DNA of 64,000 nucleotides from Clostridia bacterium. Lineage in GTDB: Bacteria; Bacillota; Clostridia; Christensenellales; Aristaeellaceae. The first letter of the stretch is position 1; the number at the start of each line of letters is the position of its first letter. Made by a program: the position numbers and the translations under genes. Where the stretch lies: positions 124,001 through 188,000 of the forward strand of contig JAFXVJ010000042.1 in assembly GCA_017524615.1 (NCBI GenBank), read 5' to 3'. Below are positions 36,444 through 44,714 of this stretch, one piece after another. Below the pieces are notes generated by a model. The model saw only the letters and a list, made by a program, of their open reading frames with translations. It was not told where the DNA came from and did not search any database.

Positions 36444-36500
36444 GGCGCTTCCTCCTTAAAAAATCATACCCAAACTGCGCCTGACCCAGGCGCTTGCATC

Positions 36501-36529
36501 ATTATAGCCGGAAATGGCGAAAAATACAA
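36501..36529 (-). promoter_or_regulatory. glnS promoter
   Basis: TTGTAT (36529-36524), 17 bases, TATAAT (36506-36501) on the minus strand. Just past the expected start of transcription, GCGCCTG (36493-36487) and CAGGCGC (36483-36477) form a 7-bp hairpin with a 3-base loop in the leader. Confidence 0.75.
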
Positions 36530-36540
36530 GATACACGCGC

Positions 36541-36580
36541 AAAAAATCACCGGTCGGTGTTATTCGCTGTCCGCCGGTGA
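36541..36580 (-). terminator. Intrinsic terminator of the VanW/TetR operon
   Basis: TCACCGG (36580-36574) pairs with CCGGTGA (36553-36547) on the minus strand, followed by TTTTTT. Confidence 0.8.
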
Positions 36581-36627
36581 CGCTGTTCCCTGCCACGGTC
36601 CCGCATGCCTCGCAGGGCCGCTTTCCG

Positions 36628-37320
36628 TCATTTGTTTTCCGTCTCCATCCGTTTGAGCCTGGTCACCGCGTGGCCGATCACCCGCAGGGCTTCGTCGGAG
36701 CGGATCAATTCCATGCAGCCGAAAGGCGCGTCCAGCAGCCGCTCCCAGATGAACCGTTCCGTCTCGATCAACTGCATCACGCCCCCGGTGCCGCTGCCCT
36801 GGCGAACCGCGGCCGCCTCCTTCATCAGGCGGCGATAGACAGCCGTGTAGGTATCCCACAGCAGTTCCGGCAGCGCGCTTTGGATATAGTATACCGTTTC
36901 CTGCGCCTTGAGGGCTTCCAGCAGCCTGTGCATTTCCGGAAAGAACAGTTCTTTCTGCGCATCCAGGATGCTGTTCATCACCATGTCGCCATCGGCCAGA
37001 CCTTCCAGGGGCAGCAGCAGGGCGATGGTGTTTTCCTGCCCATCCCGGAAAGGCATGGCAAAGTAGATCAGGCCGTTCAGCTGGCTCAGAATGTCCGGGT
37101 AAGCCTGTTTCTGATAATCGGCGTAGCTTTTTTCGGCCTTCTGGCGGCACAGCTCGGTGAGCACCTGCAGCTTGGATTCATAATGATGGTAAAAGCTGCC
37201 CTTGCTGCAATCCAGCCGGTCCAGGAAATCCTGGATGGTAGCCCGGGCATAGCCCTTTTCAAAAAACAGTTCCTCCGCCGTATCCAGGATGGCCTGCTTG
37301 CGCAAATCCCCTTTCAGCAT
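36628..37320 (-). CDS. TetR-family transcriptional regulator
   Basis: A 230-aa protein with an N-terminal TetR helix-turn-helix (residues 5-52: RKQAILDTAEELFFEKGYARATIQDFLDRLDCSKGSFYHHY pattern). The C-terminal ligand-binding part is helical and not recognised. ATG follows GGAAGGAGTGGGACC and lies 15 bases after the VanW gene stop, so it is the second gene of that operon and may control it or a distant gene. No palindromic operator was found at the VanW promoter that I would trust. Confidence 0.88.
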   Translation of the reverse strand: MLKGDLRKQAILDTAEELFFEKGYARATIQDFLDRLDCSKGSFYHHYESKLQVLTELCRQKAEKSYADYQKQAYPDILSQLNGLIYFAMPFRDGQENTIALLLPLEGLADGDMVMNSILDAQKELFFPEMHRLLEALKAQETVYYIQSALPELLWDTYTAVYRRLMKEAAAVRQGSGTGGVMQLIETERFIWERLLDAPFGCMELIRSDEALRVIGHAVTRLKRMETENK

Positions 37321-37335
37321 GGTCCCACTCCTTCC

Positions 37336-39117
37336 TCAGTAATTGTACTCCAATACCTGCTGGATCGCAGGATAGCTGGACACGCACAGCACTTCCCTCC
37401 GCGTCTCCTGGCCGTTTTGCATGTACACCCGGTAGGTTTCCACGTCGTAGCCCGTGCGCGCCTTCTTTTTTTCCTCCGTCGTGCCGTAGGGCAGGTCGGG
37501 ATTGAATTCATAGGCGGGTTCCGGCGGCGGATCGGTGACAGCCGCCAGGCGGGTGATCAAATCAATGCTCACCCCTTCCCCCAGGGACGCGCCGTAAATT
37601 TCCACCGTGCATTGCCGGTCCTGATACCATGCCACGATAAACACCGGGGCAGACCGGTCGTTCCGGAAGCGAAAATCCAGGTTGGGCCAGTTCACCGTGG
37701 CGTCCCGGCCTTTTTCCACATAATTGCTGGGCCAGGTGTGCGGCCAGCGCTCCACGATCGTCATATCGGCCATGGCCGCGGCGTTGAACAGCGTGCTGCT
37801 CACCTGGCATACGCCGCCGCCCACATCCTCCACGGTGGCGCCGTCCGCAATGGCCGCCGCCGGCATGTATCCCTTTTCCGGGGTGCGTTCGCCGGTGGTT
37901 TCATTGAAGGAAAAGGTTTCCCCCGGCATCACCGTGGCGCCCATCACCGCCTGCGCGGCCAACTGAACGTTGGTATTCCGGTTGGCGTCGGACGTGGTCT
38001 GGGTCGTGTAAGAAGAAATGCGGGTAAAGGAATTGATCAATTCCGCTTTGGTGACCCGGGGCGTGATGGGGGTCAGCGCCATATAGATCGTGGCCCCGTA
38101 GCGATGCTGATCCAGCGCTTCCATGATCCGGCGGTACAATTCCTCGCTGTCCAGCCTGGCGCCGGCCATATCCTCGGTAAAGGAAAAACGGCGATTGATA
38201 TAGTCGAAGGACGCCACCTGCGCGTCCACCGGATCGCGATTCACATAATCCGCCACCAAGCCGACCAGTTCCCTGACGCGCCGGGGATCATAGTCCACGC
38301 TGGTGGTCAGCGCGATGGGATTGCCGGCCGTGTGATACAGATGCCGGTAGCGGTATTCAAAGGGCGTCATTTGGGAAGCGATGGTGGCGGGAGAGCCCTG
38401 ACGGCCAATGGACCAGGCCGTATCCAGCACGGACTGCACATTTCTCTCCAGGGGCAGTTCCTCCTCGGTGATCACCCACACCTTTCCGTCCACCTGCAGG
38501 GTGATGCCCAGCGGGATGCTGCCCGGAGCCTCGCCGCTTTGCAGCGCCGCGGCCGCCTGATCCCGGGTCATCCCGCCCACGTCCACCTGATCCACCGTCA
38601 CGCCCCGGGCAATGGTATCGCCCATGACCGCCTTCACCCGCTCCCGGAAGGGGAGCCAATCCTGATACATCTGCCAAACAGAATACAGCAGAAAAATCAG
38701 CAGCAGCGCGCTCGCCGCCGCGATCAGCGCCCACAGGGCGCTGTTTGGGGAAGCGTGCGGCCCCGGCGGCTGCCCGTCTGCCGGAAGGACAGGCGGAGGC
38801 GCCGACGCACGCTCCTCTTCATCCGGGTACAGACCGGGGTTCGCCGGCCAGGCGGGAAAAACGGGGCCCGTTCCACCGTCCGAATACCCGGCCCTTTGGG
38901 CAGGACGCTGATCTTCCGCTTCCCGTTCCGGCTCCCGTTCCGCTTCGTACACCATATCCGGATAGGGGACCAATCCGTCCGTTTCACCGTCCCTTTGCAC
39001 GTCGGACGAAATATTCCCCGCCCCATCCAGCCGTCTCTCTGTCTGCGCATCCCTGATGGGCGCATCGGAAGGATAGGCGGCGCGGTACACGTCCTCCGGC
39101 GGCAGCTTTCGGCGCAT
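37336..39117 (-). CDS. Membrane-anchored VanW-domain protein (YoaR-like)
   Basis: The 593-aa protein has a 125-residue proline- and acid-rich cytoplasmic tail, one membrane helix (about 127-148), an extracellular region with a peptidoglycan-binding-4-like domain (about 165-330), and a VanW domain (about 370-495: GETFSFNETTGERTPEKGY, GGGVCQVSSTLFNAA, NYVEKGRDATVNWPN). YoaR/VanW proteins are wall-associated; VanW itself is an accessory gene of vancomycin clusters, but no other van gene is present. The start at 39117 follows AAAGGAGG. Its layout, a long cytoplasmic tail before one helix, is like the PBP at the left edge. Confidence 0.9.
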   Translation of the reverse strand: MRRKLPPEDVYRAAYPSDAPIRDAQTERRLDGAGNISSDVQRDGETDGLVPYPDMVYEAEREPEREAEDQRPAQRAGYSDGGTGPVFPAWPANPGLYPDEEERASAPPPVLPADGQPPGPHASPNSALWALIAAASALLLIFLLYSVWQMYQDWLPFRERVKAVMGDTIARGVTVDQVDVGGMTRDQAAAALQSGEAPGSIPLGITLQVDGKVWVITEEELPLERNVQSVLDTAWSIGRQGSPATIASQMTPFEYRYRHLYHTAGNPIALTTSVDYDPRRVRELVGLVADYVNRDPVDAQVASFDYINRRFSFTEDMAGARLDSEELYRRIMEALDQHRYGATIYMALTPITPRVTKAELINSFTRISSYTTQTTSDANRNTNVQLAAQAVMGATVMPGETFSFNETTGERTPEKGYMPAAAIADGATVEDVGGGVCQVSSTLFNAAAMADMTIVERWPHTWPSNYVEKGRDATVNWPNLDFRFRNDRSAPVFIVAWYQDRQCTVEIYGASLGEGVSIDLITRLAAVTDPPPEPAYEFNPDLPYGTTEEKKKARTGYDVETYRVYMQNGQETRREVLCVSSYPAIQQVLEYNY

Positions 39118-39156
39118 GGTGTCCTCCTTTTCAGCAAACATACCTGATTCTACTTT

Positions 39157-39185
39157 ATTGTACACAAATGATACCGTCTTGTCAA
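39157..39185 (-). promoter_or_regulatory. Promoter of the VanW/TetR operon
   Basis: TTGACA (39185-39180), 17 bases, TACAAT (39162-39157) on the minus strand, 39 bases before the VanW start codon. Confidence 0.85.
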
Positions 39186-39302
39186 TCCGGTCTGTTCCGT
39201 TTTTCAAATCTTCTCACGATCCGCAGGCCCGCGAAAAAACCGGATATGCGGAAACATACCCGGCAGGAATCCTGTATAAATTGCTTATGCTTCCGGATGG
39301 GT

Positions 39303-40475
39303 TCACCGCCAGTTTTCCCACAGCCGGAAAAAGCCCTCCAGCAGACCGGGCAGTCGCACGTCCTGGGCGGCTACGGCAGGGATTTCCGCAATGGCTTTTC
39401 CGCCCAGCAGCACCCGCACCGTGCCCAGTTCGTCCCCCGCCCGCACCGGCGCCGTCACTTGCTCCGCCAGACTGGTTTCGAAGCTCAGCTGACCCTCCTG
39501 TCCGGCCCGGAGCAGCATGGTCAGTCCGCCGCCCAGGGCCACGTCCACCGCATCCTTCGCGCCCAGCTTCACCGGCACCGTCACGCCCACCAGATCCCCT
39601 TTGCCGGCCACCTGCACCCGGGCATAGGTGGCGAAGCCGTAATCCATCATGGCCCGGGCTTCATCAAAACGTGTTTGGCTGTTGGGCACGCCCAGCACCA
39701 CGGCGATGAGCCGCATGCCCTTTCTTTCCGCCGTCGCGCTGAGGCAGTATTTCGCCTCGCTGGTGGATCCGGTTTTCAGCCCGTCGCAGTCCTTGTAAAA
39801 CCGCACCAGCCGGTTGGTATTGGTCAGATCGGTCACCCGGCCGGAGGGGTGGGTCAGGGTATCCAGCCAGGTGGAGGAATAGGTGAAATACGCCGGGTGA
39901 CGGGTCACCTCCCGGGAAATCACCGCCACGTCCCGGGCGGTAGTGTATTGCCCCTGAGCGGGCAGGCCGGTGCAATTCACGTAATGGGTGTTGTCCAGGC
40001 CCAATGCCGCTGCCCGCTCATTCATCAGCGTCACGAAGTGCTCTTCCGTCCCGGCAATGTATTCCGCCAGGGCGGCAGCGCCGTCGTTTGCGCTGGCGAT
40101 GACGGTGGCCTTCAGCAGGTCTTTCAGGGAATACGCCGCGTAGGCGTCCAGAAAAGCCTGAGACCCCGGCTGGGCCGCCGCGGCGGGCGATACGGTGATC
40201 CTGTCGTCCAGCGTGACGGCTCCGCTGTCCAGCTTTTCCAGTACGATCAGCAATGTCATCAGTTTGGTCACGGACGCCACGGGCCGCCGTTCATCGGCGT
40301 TTTTTTCAAAAATCACCGTGCCTGTGTCCGCCTCCATCAAGATGGCGCTGGGGGCGGTGAGGGTCATGGGCGTGCCTTGCTCCAGGGCGCTGTCCGCCAG
40401 AGCGGACGGCCCAGCCCATGAGAAACACATCACCAGTGCCGTCAGGCAAACCATTCCACGCAAAAAACGAGCCAT
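39303..40475 (-). CDS. D-alanyl-D-alanine carboxypeptidase (DacF/PBP5-like)
   Basis: Removes the terminal D-Ala from peptidoglycan stem peptides outside the membrane. The 390-aa protein has a signal peptide (about 1-27), the catalytic motifs SVTK (Ser68-Lys71), SAN (128-130) and KTG (234-236), and a PBP5-type C-terminal beta domain (about 285-390) ending in an amphipathic GLLEGFFRLWENWR that could anchor it to the membrane. ATG follows GAAGGAGGATGAAAGC. It is probably a single-gene unit. Bacillus dacF is a forespore gene, and a weak SigF/SigG-like promoter is visible upstream, but vegetative roles are equally possible. Confidence 0.94.
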   Translation of the reverse strand: MARFLRGMVCLTALVMCFSWAGPSALADSALEQGTPMTLTAPSAILMEADTGTVIFEKNADERRPVASVTKLMTLLIVLEKLDSGAVTLDDRITVSPAAAAQPGSQAFLDAYAAYSLKDLLKATVIASANDGAAALAEYIAGTEEHFVTLMNERAAALGLDNTHYVNCTGLPAQGQYTTARDVAVISREVTRHPAYFTYSSTWLDTLTHPSGRVTDLTNTNRLVRFYKDCDGLKTGSTSEAKYCLSATAERKGMRLIAVVLGVPNSQTRFDEARAMMDYGFATYARVQVAGKGDLVGVTVPVKLGAKDAVDVALGGGLTMLLRAGQEGQLSFETSLAEQVTAPVRAGDELGTVRVLLGGKAIAEIPAVAAQDVRLPGLLEGFFRLWENWR

Positions 40476-40501
40476 GCTTTCATCCTCCTTCTGTCAGCAT
40501 T

Positions 40502-40529
40502 AGCATAGCCTGCATTCTGATTTTTATGC
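40502..40529 (-). promoter_or_regulatory. Possible SigF/SigG-type promoter of the carboxypeptidase gene
   Basis: GCATA (40529-40525), 14 bases, GGCTATGCT (40510-40502) on the minus strand. This fits the forespore pattern GCATA / GGnnAnAnT apart from one -10 base and the slightly short spacer. No good SigA promoter was seen. Confidence 0.28.
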
Positions 40530-40613
40530 CGTTATTTTTCCTTTTCCGGCTCCCGTCAATTGCGAATAAACCGTGAACAAGCTGTAACATTCTTGCCGGA
40601 TCCCGGAAAACGC

Positions 40614-40642
40614 TTGCGTGGGGACGAAAGCTGTGCCATAAT
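40614..40642 (+). promoter_or_regulatory. Promoter of the foldase gene at 40689
   Basis: TTGCGT (40614-40619), 17 bases, CATAAT (40637-40642), 46 bases before the start codon. Confidence 0.65.
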
Positions 40643-40688
40643 AAACTTGTTAGAAACCCGCTCAGCGGGAGAAAAGCGAGGAAATGAC

Positions 40689-41954
40689 ATGAAGCACGGA
40701 TTGCATTTCGCGGCGCTGCTGATGGCGCTGATACTGGCGCTGATGCTGGCGCTGCCCACCCTGGGCCTGGCCGAGGCCGCCGTGGACGCGGCGGCGCAGA
40801 ACGACCCGGTTTTATTCTCCTTCGACGGCCGGGAGTTTACTCTGTCCGACGTCAATGCGGAGCTGGATTACCTGCTCAATGGCGAGTCTCTGAGCGATGC
40901 GCACGATTATGACGCAGCCATCGAGAACATGATATTCAATCAGGTGATCCACGCGAAAATCGCCGAATTGGGCCTGGATCAGTTCACTGAGGAAGAAGAG
41001 GAAGCCTTTCTGTCCGAAGCGCAGCTGATGTGGGATCAGGGCGTTCAGGAATATGTGGAGTACTACCTCATGGACGATACGGAGGAGGCCCGGGCGGAGC
41101 TGGCCGCGCAGGCCGACGCCAGTTTTACCGCCCAAGGCTACAGCGTGCAGATCCTGGCCGACGACCTGAAGGAGCAGGCCAGCTTTGATCTGCTGCTGAA
41201 GCTGCTCTTGGAGGACCTGAACGTCACCGAGGAAGAAATCCATGCGTATTATGCCCAGGCGGTGGAACAGAATAAAGAAGCGTTCGCTGAAGATGTGGGG
41301 CTTTATGAATTCTATCAGTATTACTACGGTTACGCTGTTCTCTTCACGCCCGACGGCTACCGGGGCATCCTGCGTCTCCTGCTGAGCGCGGACAATGATC
41401 TGCTTACCGCCCTGTCCGATGCTCAGGCTGCCTTTGAGGAAAGCAAGAGCGACGAAAACCCCGACGGAGACGCCAGCCTGCAAGCCGCCGCAGAGAAAGC
41501 CCAAGCCGCCGTGATCGCCTCCAGGCAGGATGTGATCGACGATATTTACATCCGGCTTTCTCAAGGTGAAAGCTTCCAGACGCTCATCGCGGAATACGGC
41601 GAGGATCCCGGCATGGCTGATCCTGACCAAATGGAAACCGGCTACGCCGTGCATCCGGACAGCATCATTTGGGATGCCGCTGTCACGGCTGGGGCGTTCA
41701 GCGAAAAAATGCAGATGCCCGGCGATGTATCCGATCCTGTAGTAGACTCAAATGGCATTCATATCCTGTATTATCTGCGGGACATCCCCGGCGGCGCCGT
41801 CGAAATGACCGATGAAATCAGCCAGGCCATTGAGGAAAACCTGCTCATGGAGAAGTTCAGCAGCTACTACGAGGAGATGCTGGCCGCCTGGATCGACGAG
41901 CACGATATCATCTATTATCAGGACGCTATTGATGCCGCCAAAGCGGGTGAATAA
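40689..41954 (+). CDS. Secreted SurA/PrsA-like foldase with a parvulin domain
   Basis: The 421-aa protein has a cleavable signal peptide (about 1-29) without a lipobox, an N-terminal SurA_N-like helical chaperone part (about 40-190), and a parvulin-type peptidyl-prolyl isomerase region in two pieces (about 205-235 and 283-365: SFQTLIAEYGEDPG, GDVSDPVVDSNGIHILYYL). An Ala-rich helical insert (about 236-282, LSDAQAAFEESKSDENPDGD) separates the pieces. The start at 40689 follows GAGGAA; the frame from 40560 covers the promoter. It probably folds exported proteins. A second, lipoprotein foldase lies at 56834. Confidence 0.86.
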   Translation: MKHGLHFAALLMALILALMLALPTLGLAEAAVDAAAQNDPVLFSFDGREFTLSDVNAELDYLLNGESLSDAHDYDAAIENMIFNQVIHAKIAELGLDQFTEEEEEAFLSEAQLMWDQGVQEYVEYYLMDDTEEARAELAAQADASFTAQGYSVQILADDLKEQASFDLLLKLLLEDLNVTEEEIHAYYAQAVEQNKEAFAEDVGLYEFYQYYYGYAVLFTPDGYRGILRLLLSADNDLLTALSDAQAAFEESKSDENPDGDASLQAAAEKAQAAVIASRQDVIDDIYIRLSQGESFQTLIAEYGEDPGMADPDQMETGYAVHPDSIIWDAAVTAGAFSEKMQMPGDVSDPVVDSNGIHILYYLRDIPGGAVEMTDEISQAIEENLLMEKFSSYYEEMLAAWIDEHDIIYYQDAIDAAKAGE

Positions 41955-42099
41955 GGGATGATCCCGGATGCGGGGATGTGCCCCGTCATCCGCGGATGCT
42001 GCCGGAACAGGCGCGTCCGGCCCGAGGGCGCCTGGCGTTCAGCCTCCGACATCCATCCCGGCGCCGCCGCCAACGGCACAAGAAGCACACCATAAAAAA
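41955..42099. other. Gap after the foldase gene
   Basis: No gene is supported. GC-rich hairpins are visible (GCGGGGATG region with CCCCGTCATCCGC, 41969-41995), without a T tract. Confidence 0.3.
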
Positions 42100-42300
42100 G
42101 CTTCTTCATGGAAAGTCAGGGAGAAAGAAAAGACCTTTCCTGTCATCTTGAGCGGAGTGGAGCGGGAGCGGAACGGAGTCGAAAGATCTGTTTGTCGGAT
42201 TAACGATCCACGTATAGATCCCTCGACTGCGCTTCGCCTCCCGGCTTCGCAACGCTCGGGATGACACGAAAGGTTTTCGTTTCCCAATCCGTAAAGAGCC
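42100..42300. repeat. Repeat family 1, copy 1 (about 201 bp, terminal inverted repeats)
   Basis: Ends are GCTTCTTCATGGA (42100-42112) and TCCGTAAAGAGCC (42288-42300), a decayed version of the perfect 13-bp inverted ends of the copy at 54381. Shared inner sequence includes GGAAAGTCAGGGAGAAAGAA, ACCTTTCCTGTCATCTTGAG, GCGGAACGGAGTCGAAAGAT, CTGCGCTTCGCCTC and GCTCGGGATGACAC. GTCATCTTGAGC and GCTCGGGATGAC can pair with wobbles, so it folds on itself. It has no ORF with coding features. Confidence 0.85.
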
Positions 42301-42356
42301 ATTTTATGGTCTGCGAATCCCGCTTACCCAAACATTGGATAAAGAGCCCAAAAAGG

Positions 42357-42398
42357 AAGCCATCTGTGAGGAAAAACCTCTTTTCTCACAGATGGCTT
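42357..42398. terminator. Strong bidirectional hairpin terminator
   Basis: A perfect 14-bp stem AAGCCATCTGTGAG (42357-42370) and CTCACAGATGGCTT (42385-42398), with T-rich sequence on both strands (GCCTTTTCTTTT on plus, CCTTTTT on minus). It can end transcripts from both the foldase gene and the Lgt-like gene. Confidence 0.88.
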
Positions 42399-42410
42399 TG
42401 CCTTTTCTTT

Positions 42411-42525
42411 TATGCTGTTCTCAGGCTCAATAATGATCAGCTTTTGGACGGTTTTTTCTCTGGCGAAGCCGAATGAAGGGAGGTAAGGGCTTGGCTGGCC
42501 GGAACAGCGCCATCCGAAGCGCCTC
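42411..42525. repeat. Repeat family 2, truncated or diverged copy
   Basis: TGTTCTCAG, TGATCAGCTTTTGGAC, GGCGAAGCCGAATGAAGGGAGG follow the left half of the copy at 42568 almost base for base over about 70 bases. The right half (GGCTGGCCGGAACAGCGCC...) is only loosely similar, and no right inverted end is seen. Confidence 0.65.
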
Positions 42526-42567
42526 TGAGACACCCCAAACACGGTTTCACGAATGATGAAACAGGCC

Positions 42568-42733
42568 TTATACTATTCTCAGTATAAAAGATGATCAGAT
42601 TTTGGATGAGTTTTTCGCCCTGGCTAAGCTGAATGGAGGGAGGCGTAGCTGCGCTACGTTGACCGGAATGAAGCAACGCCAGGGCGGAAAAGACGCCCAA
42701 AGATGATAAGATTTTAGATTGAGAATAGTATTA
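42568..42733. repeat. Repeat family 2, full copy A (about 165 bp)
   Basis: Terminal inverted repeats TACTATTCTCA (42571-42581) and TGAGAATAGTA (42720-42730). The inner part folds into CGCCCTGGC/GCCAGGGCG and a tip hairpin CGTAGC-TGC-GCTACG. Its end touches the TAA stop of the Lgt-like gene, so it forms the start of that gene's 3' untranslated region. The core GACCGGAATGAAGCAACGCC is identical in the copy at 56668. Confidence 0.88.
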
Positions 42734-43729
42734 ATTCCTCTCGGTGCTGAAAACCGTCCAGTATGCCGCCGTTCCCATGCCCGCGGCGCACACCGCCATC
42801 ACCAAATGCGCGCCTTCCTTAGACAGGAAGCGCAGCCAGGAGATCTTGTTATCCATGGAGAATTCCAGCGCCACCACCGCCCCGGCCAGGATGATCAGCC
42901 CCGTCCAGCACAGGATCAGCACCCAAATCCGCACCCTTCTTTCATAGGGATACCAGGCCCAGCGCAGCGTGCCGCCGATCATCAGCCCAATGAGCACCAG
43001 CAGGGAAATCACCTGGGAGATGCGCACGAAGTTGTTGTTATGCAGCGTCAGATAGGCGTCCCCCCGCATGCTTTCCAGCACGATCTGGCAAGCGCTGTAC
43101 AGAATCAGGAACAGCCGGGCGCTGTTGCCCGCGGGCCGCTCCTTCCTCAGCAGCACAGCCATCATCGCCAGCGCGGCCAGGCCTTCCAGCACGAAAACGG
43201 CCCAGTGCCATATGCCGTCTTTGTTGATCACCGCAAAAGGAAAACGCTGGAAAAAGTCAATATTCACATTCAAGCCGTATCCCTGACCGCAGAAATACTC
43301 CGCGAAGCGGCACAGGGCGATTATCAGCGCGGCAGGCGCAGCCAGCGCGTCCAACAGGGAAGAAACCGGCTGTTTGGTGATTTTTGCCGCCAGCAGCGCG
43401 GCCAGCACTCCGCCGGCCACCGCGCCCCACAGGCCAAAGCCTCCCATCCACAGCCTGAACCCCAAGAGCAGACCGCCCTCATCTTCCAGGAGGTAATGGA
43501 AAAAATTGAAATTGCAGGCCACATAAAACACTCTGGCCCCGATCAAGCCCAGGGGGATGCCCAGCAGCCCGATGGCCCCGGCGGTGTCCTCCCTGAGGCC
43601 TGCGCGGCCGCAGCGCCATGCCAGCATGATGAGGCCCAGCGCCAACGCCGCCACCACGCAAAGGGCATAGGGCGTCACGGCCAGGCTGGTTTCATTGATC
43701 GTCAGTTCATACAAAGGCTCTGCGTTCAT
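42731..43729 (-). CDS. Divergent Lgt-like membrane protein (paralogue 1)
   Basis: A 332-aa protein with about seven membrane helices and the layout of prolipoprotein diacylglyceryl transferase: GIPLGLIGARVFYV, then RFAEYFCGQGYG at the Lgt signature position, then the QIVLESMR segment. In Lgt the signature is GRxGNFxNxExxG and the later segment is RFxxExxR; here the signature Asn is Glu and the later Arg is Gln, both positions reported as important for Lgt activity. It therefore probably is not an ordinary Lgt. It is the last gene of a capA/glycosidase/Lgt-like operon, 49 bases after the glycosidase-domain gene. ATG at 43729 follows GAGGGACGGGAATGAACA only loosely. Confidence 0.78.
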   Translation of the reverse strand: MNAEPLYELTINETSLAVTPYALCVVAALALGLIMLAWRCGRAGLREDTAGAIGLLGIPLGLIGARVFYVACNFNFFHYLLEDEGGLLLGFRLWMGGFGLWGAVAGGVLAALLAAKITKQPVSSLLDALAAPAALIIALCRFAEYFCGQGYGLNVNIDFFQRFPFAVINKDGIWHWAVFVLEGLAALAMMAVLLRKERPAGNSARLFLILYSACQIVLESMRGDAYLTLHNNNFVRISQVISLLVLIGLMIGGTLRWAWYPYERRVRIWVLILCWTGLIILAGAVVALEFSMDNKISWLRFLSKEGAHLVMAVCAAGMGTAAYWTVFSTERN

Positions 43730-43778
43730 TGTTCATTCCCGTCCCTCAGTTTTCAGCAGGCAAATCAAGCGCTTTCGT

Positions 43779-44693
43779 TCAATCCGGCAAATATGCCGTG
43801 GCAAAGTAAATGATGTCGGGAATCCAGCGATGCTTGGGATTGGTGGGAGAATTCACCTTCTGGCCCCGGAACACGATGGTGGTGGAGGAACCGCCGTCCA
43901 GGTTGTAGCAGTTCTGAATGCCTTCAAAGGATGCGCACAGCTCGGCGAACTGGTAAATGGTCATGCCCGCGGAGCCCTGGTCCTCCGGCCCTTCACAGCA
44001 GATGCACATATATTCCAGGGGGCCTACCTGGGCGATGGCCATGCGCTGGAAATGGCTGTCCCCGCCGAAATCATGGTTGAACAGTTCGGTCTGCACTTCC
44101 CCATCGATGATGATGCCCGGCCCGAAGGTGAAGCCGTTGATGGGGGTATAGGGCAGGTGATTCTTCAGATAATCCGGCGAAGGCGCCCGCTCGATATGAA
44201 AATCGCCGTTTTCGTCAATGATCAGAACGTCGAAGCTGAAGCCGCGGCTTTCGTCATAAACGTTGATTTTGTTTTTGTACACCTTTCCCTGACGGCAGGT
44301 GTATCCGAAGGGCATGCGTTTTTCTTCACAATAGTAGTCGCCGTTGATGGCCAGCACGGCGTTGACGCGCCTGGCCACGGTCGCGCCCTGCTCCTTATCC
44401 GGTGCGTAGAAGGAGCCTGTGAATTCCGTGCGCAGCTGGCTGGCGTTGGCGATCTTCACCCGGGCCACCATGTAATTGGTGTCAAACATGCGCCCCTTTT
44501 CGATGGACACGGAGATGGAAGGATCCTCATAATGCCATTCATCCAGATAACAGTCCTCATAGGGCTCGATGCACTTGCCGGGCTTCAGGTCGTATTCAAT
44601 GATTTCTGCGAACACAAACCGCGGCGAAGGCACCAGCACCAGCAGGGCCAGCAGCAATATGGCCAAGACTATGATCCGGAAGGTTCTGTACAT
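43779..44693 (-). CDS. Phosphodiester glycosidase (NAGPA) domain protein, exported, paralogue 1
   Basis: The 304-aa protein has an N-terminal hydrophobic signal or anchor (about 6-28). The rest is a NAGPA-type phosphodiester glycosidase domain: VNAVLAINGDYYC, DVLIIDENGDFHI, NGFTFGPGIIIDGE, NLDGGSSTTIVFRGQKVN and the C-terminal DIIYFATAYLP. The family includes the enzyme that uncovers mannose-6-phosphate and bacterial proteins acting on wall glycans; the substrate here is unknown. ATG follows AAAGGAGG. It lies 21 bases after capA and before the Lgt-like gene. A paralogue in the same arrangement is at 59819. Confidence 0.87.
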   Translation of the reverse strand: MYRTFRIIVLAILLLALLVLVPSPRFVFAEIIEYDLKPGKCIEPYEDCYLDEWHYEDPSISVSIEKGRMFDTNYMVARVKIANASQLRTEFTGSFYAPDKEQGATVARRVNAVLAINGDYYCEEKRMPFGYTCRQGKVYKNKINVYDESRGFSFDVLIIDENGDFHIERAPSPDYLKNHLPYTPINGFTFGPGIIIDGEVQTELFNHDFGGDSHFQRMAIAQVGPLEYMCICCEGPEDQGSAGMTIYQFAELCASFEGIQNCYNLDGGSSTTIVFRGQKVNSPTNPKHRWIPDIIYFATAYLPD

Positions 44694-44714
44694 CGTATGA
44701 TCCTCCTTTGTTCA

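Noticed and set aside
36628..39117. A vancomycin resistance cluster
   Set aside because: Only a VanW-domain protein is present; there is no vanH, vanA/B ligase, vanX or vanRS. VanW-domain proteins are common in Clostridia without resistance.
42411..42733. A CRISPR array or tandem repeat locus
   Set aside because: Only two similar units stand next to each other, with long, diverged right halves and inverted ends, which fits small mobile elements rather than repeats and spacers.
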